NCBI GenBank assembly: GCA_963969395.1
Contig: OZ017796.1
Location: 34,772,243 to 34,836,242 of the forward strand
Source of the DNA: Pseudoscleropodium purum
Taxonomy: Eukaryota > Streptophyta > Bryopsida > Hypnales > Brachytheciaceae
Direction of reading: 5' to 3'
DNA length: 64,000 bases
The position numbers and the translations under genes were made by a program. This document shows, one piece after another, positions 62,497 to 64,000 of the stretch. A model generated the notes under the pieces. It saw only the letters and a program-made list of their open reading frames with translations. It did no database searches and was not told the origin of the DNA. The number at the start of each line of letters is the position of its first letter. The first letter of the stretch is position 1.

Positions 62497-63339
62497 CACG
62501 GATTCGACACACTCCTCGACGGACGGAGCTTTTAGTTCATCGACGGACGTCGTCGTGCTGGAGCGCCCTTCGTCGTCGGATTGGATTCGGTTGGATTCAA
62601 CTGCAGGGTTCTGTTTTTTTGGGCTTTATGGTGGAAGAACCTATTTTTGACAAGACCCCATGATGGTTTCATAGGGCGATCTATTGTGGACAATAGTTGA
62701 ATGCAACATTTATTGAAAAAAATTCATTGTGTGTACCTTCTTGTTCATTCATCTCTCTTCCTTCATGGCTTAGGGAAAAGTGTCCAAGGTAACTAAAATA
62801 GGTAAGGCTATAAGATTGGAATGAGTTCGGATGAAAAATCCACAATTAAATTCAAGAAAATATTCAGTCTTGGAGAAAAATATTATTTTATTTTTTTACC
62901 ATTCTTTCTCATTCTTATTTTTACACATACTAAACGTAGTTTCTCCACGACTTCAACAAATCATACAGGCTAAAATGCTTAAATGATCCAAAATAGGTAC
63001 TTCTATTTTAATTTATAGTACCAAATTGCACCAGAAAAAAAAAATTGTTTGAAAATTGATGACAATTTATAAAGTTTTTCACTAGGAAACTTCAAATTAA
63101 GAAAAAAAATTAAAAAATGAATGAAATCGCCAAATTGTGGATGAAAGCAAAATTATAGATATGTGATATACATCAAGAAAGTACCCCCCTAATGAAACAA
63201 TACAGTTAGAGAGAATTAACCCCTAGAGGCCTAAGGCCATTTTTTTTTTATCAAAACCCCCTCAAAACTGCCATTTTTGTGGCATTCACCCAAGGAAACA
63301 AAAAAATCATTTTTTTAGAATCAAACCGTAGGATCTTGT

Positions 63340-64000
63340 TATTCACTTGTCTTAGTTCATGTGGTAAAAATTTCATGAAGTTTGACCATATAGATTTGAA
63401 GATATTAGCATTCAAATTTGAAAAAGAAAGTTTTTTTTAACACTAGCCTGCAATTTTAGATGACTCTGACCGCCAATTGTGGGATTTTTTTGCACTACAA
63501 ACTTTGAATTAAACAAATTTTATGTTGAAGAATTGAGTTGAAAGTCTAGGAAAAAAATTCAAAAAAGAACACTTGATTTTCATTCTTTAAAAAATTATTA
63601 AGTAAAAGTAGGTCCAAGATTGAAAAAAAACCAAAATCGTTAATATCTTTAAGATGGGATTAAAAGACAATAATTTCAATGGTGAGATTGTTCTAGCAAG
63701 CAAATACAACATTCTAAAAAAAAAATTGTGAAAAATTGTGAAAATTGCATTCATAAATGAATCCTACAAGTGTTTTTTTAAGAAGATTCCTAAACTACCT
63801 AAAAAACAAGATTGTCCTTAATTTTTTCATTATTAGTCCAAATAGAATGAATCAAAGCTTCACATGTAGACAAAAATATAACATTTCAAAGGAAAAAAAA
63901 TTAGAATTTATTTTGATTTTTTGCCATTTTTTTGTACTGCCCATCGAATCCAGTTTCAAGCTTTTGTGGTGTAACTTTTGTTCCTAGGCACCAATTGAAA
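63340..64000 (+). repeat. Dispersed repeat family B, copy cut by the window end
   Basis: It matches the first half of the copies at 39350 and 48850, with blocks such as TTATTAAGTAAAAGTAGGT and TTTCAATGGTGAGATTGTTC. The match reaches the end of the window. Confidence 0.6.

Larger units (their letters stand above)
61211..64000. other. Upstream region of the DREB gene and AT-rich DNA to the window end
   Basis: Positions 61211-62100 are C-rich on the plus strand and probably hold the leader (possibly with an intron) of the DREB gene. Positions 62200-62640 are GC-rich with an ACGT palindrome. From about 62650 the DNA is AT-rich and ends in a family B repeat. I cannot support another gene. Confidence 0.5.

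Noticed and set aside
60335..64000. Plus-strand frames overlapping the DREB gene and the GC-rich region at 62200-62650
   Set aside because: They are antisense shadows or chance frames in GC-rich DNA without start context or domains.
1..64000. tRNA, rRNA or CRISPR features
   Set aside because: I looked for T-loop and cloverleaf patterns on both strands and for regularly spaced repeats and found none; CRISPR is not expected in plant nuclear DNA.

Overview
This is nuclear DNA from a plant. It carries a nuclear-encoded chloroplast ribosomal protein L27, a mitochondrial ATP synthase gamma subunit, a DREB-type AP2/ERF factor, a 21-exon TruD/PUS7 pseudouridine synthase with GT-AG introns of plant size, and telo-box (AAACCCTA) promoter motifs. 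Very AT-rich intergenic DNA, short introns and many small inverted-repeat elements would fit a bryophyte (for example a moss). That placement is inference; the sequence alone does not fix the species.

Layout: RPL27c (1-1097, minus, C-terminus cut by the window edge). A 7.7 kb AT-rich gene desert with a perfect 3 x 60 bp tandem repeat (7961-8140). A multi-exon AT-rich gene (8847-13723, plus) with a small folded N-terminal part and a ~1160-residue Asn/Ser/His/Gln-rich tail. PUS7 (15084-22682, minus), whose 21 exons I could join in one open frame of 765 residues; one intron holds a 495 bp foldback element. A 9-exon gene (24477-30556, plus) for an unidentified helical protein of 1180 residues. 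Mitochondrial ATP synthase gamma (34766-35770, minus, no introns). A tandem duplication (about 41815-46535 and 50160-54345), each unit with one intronless gene for an unidentified protein of about 600 residues with a possible AP2-like domain and a C-terminal coiled coil. A DREB-type AP2/ERF gene (60335-61210, minus).

The rest is AT-rich intergenic DNA with at least six hairpin/MITE-like elements and at least three dispersed repeat families. The recognised genes do not form a pathway: two serve organelles, one RNA modification, one stress transcription. The most interesting items are the tandem pair of unrecognised proteins with their repeat-linked promoters, the AT-rich gene whose N-terminus may have an XRCC4/XLF-like layout, and the long foldback element inside a PUS7 intron.
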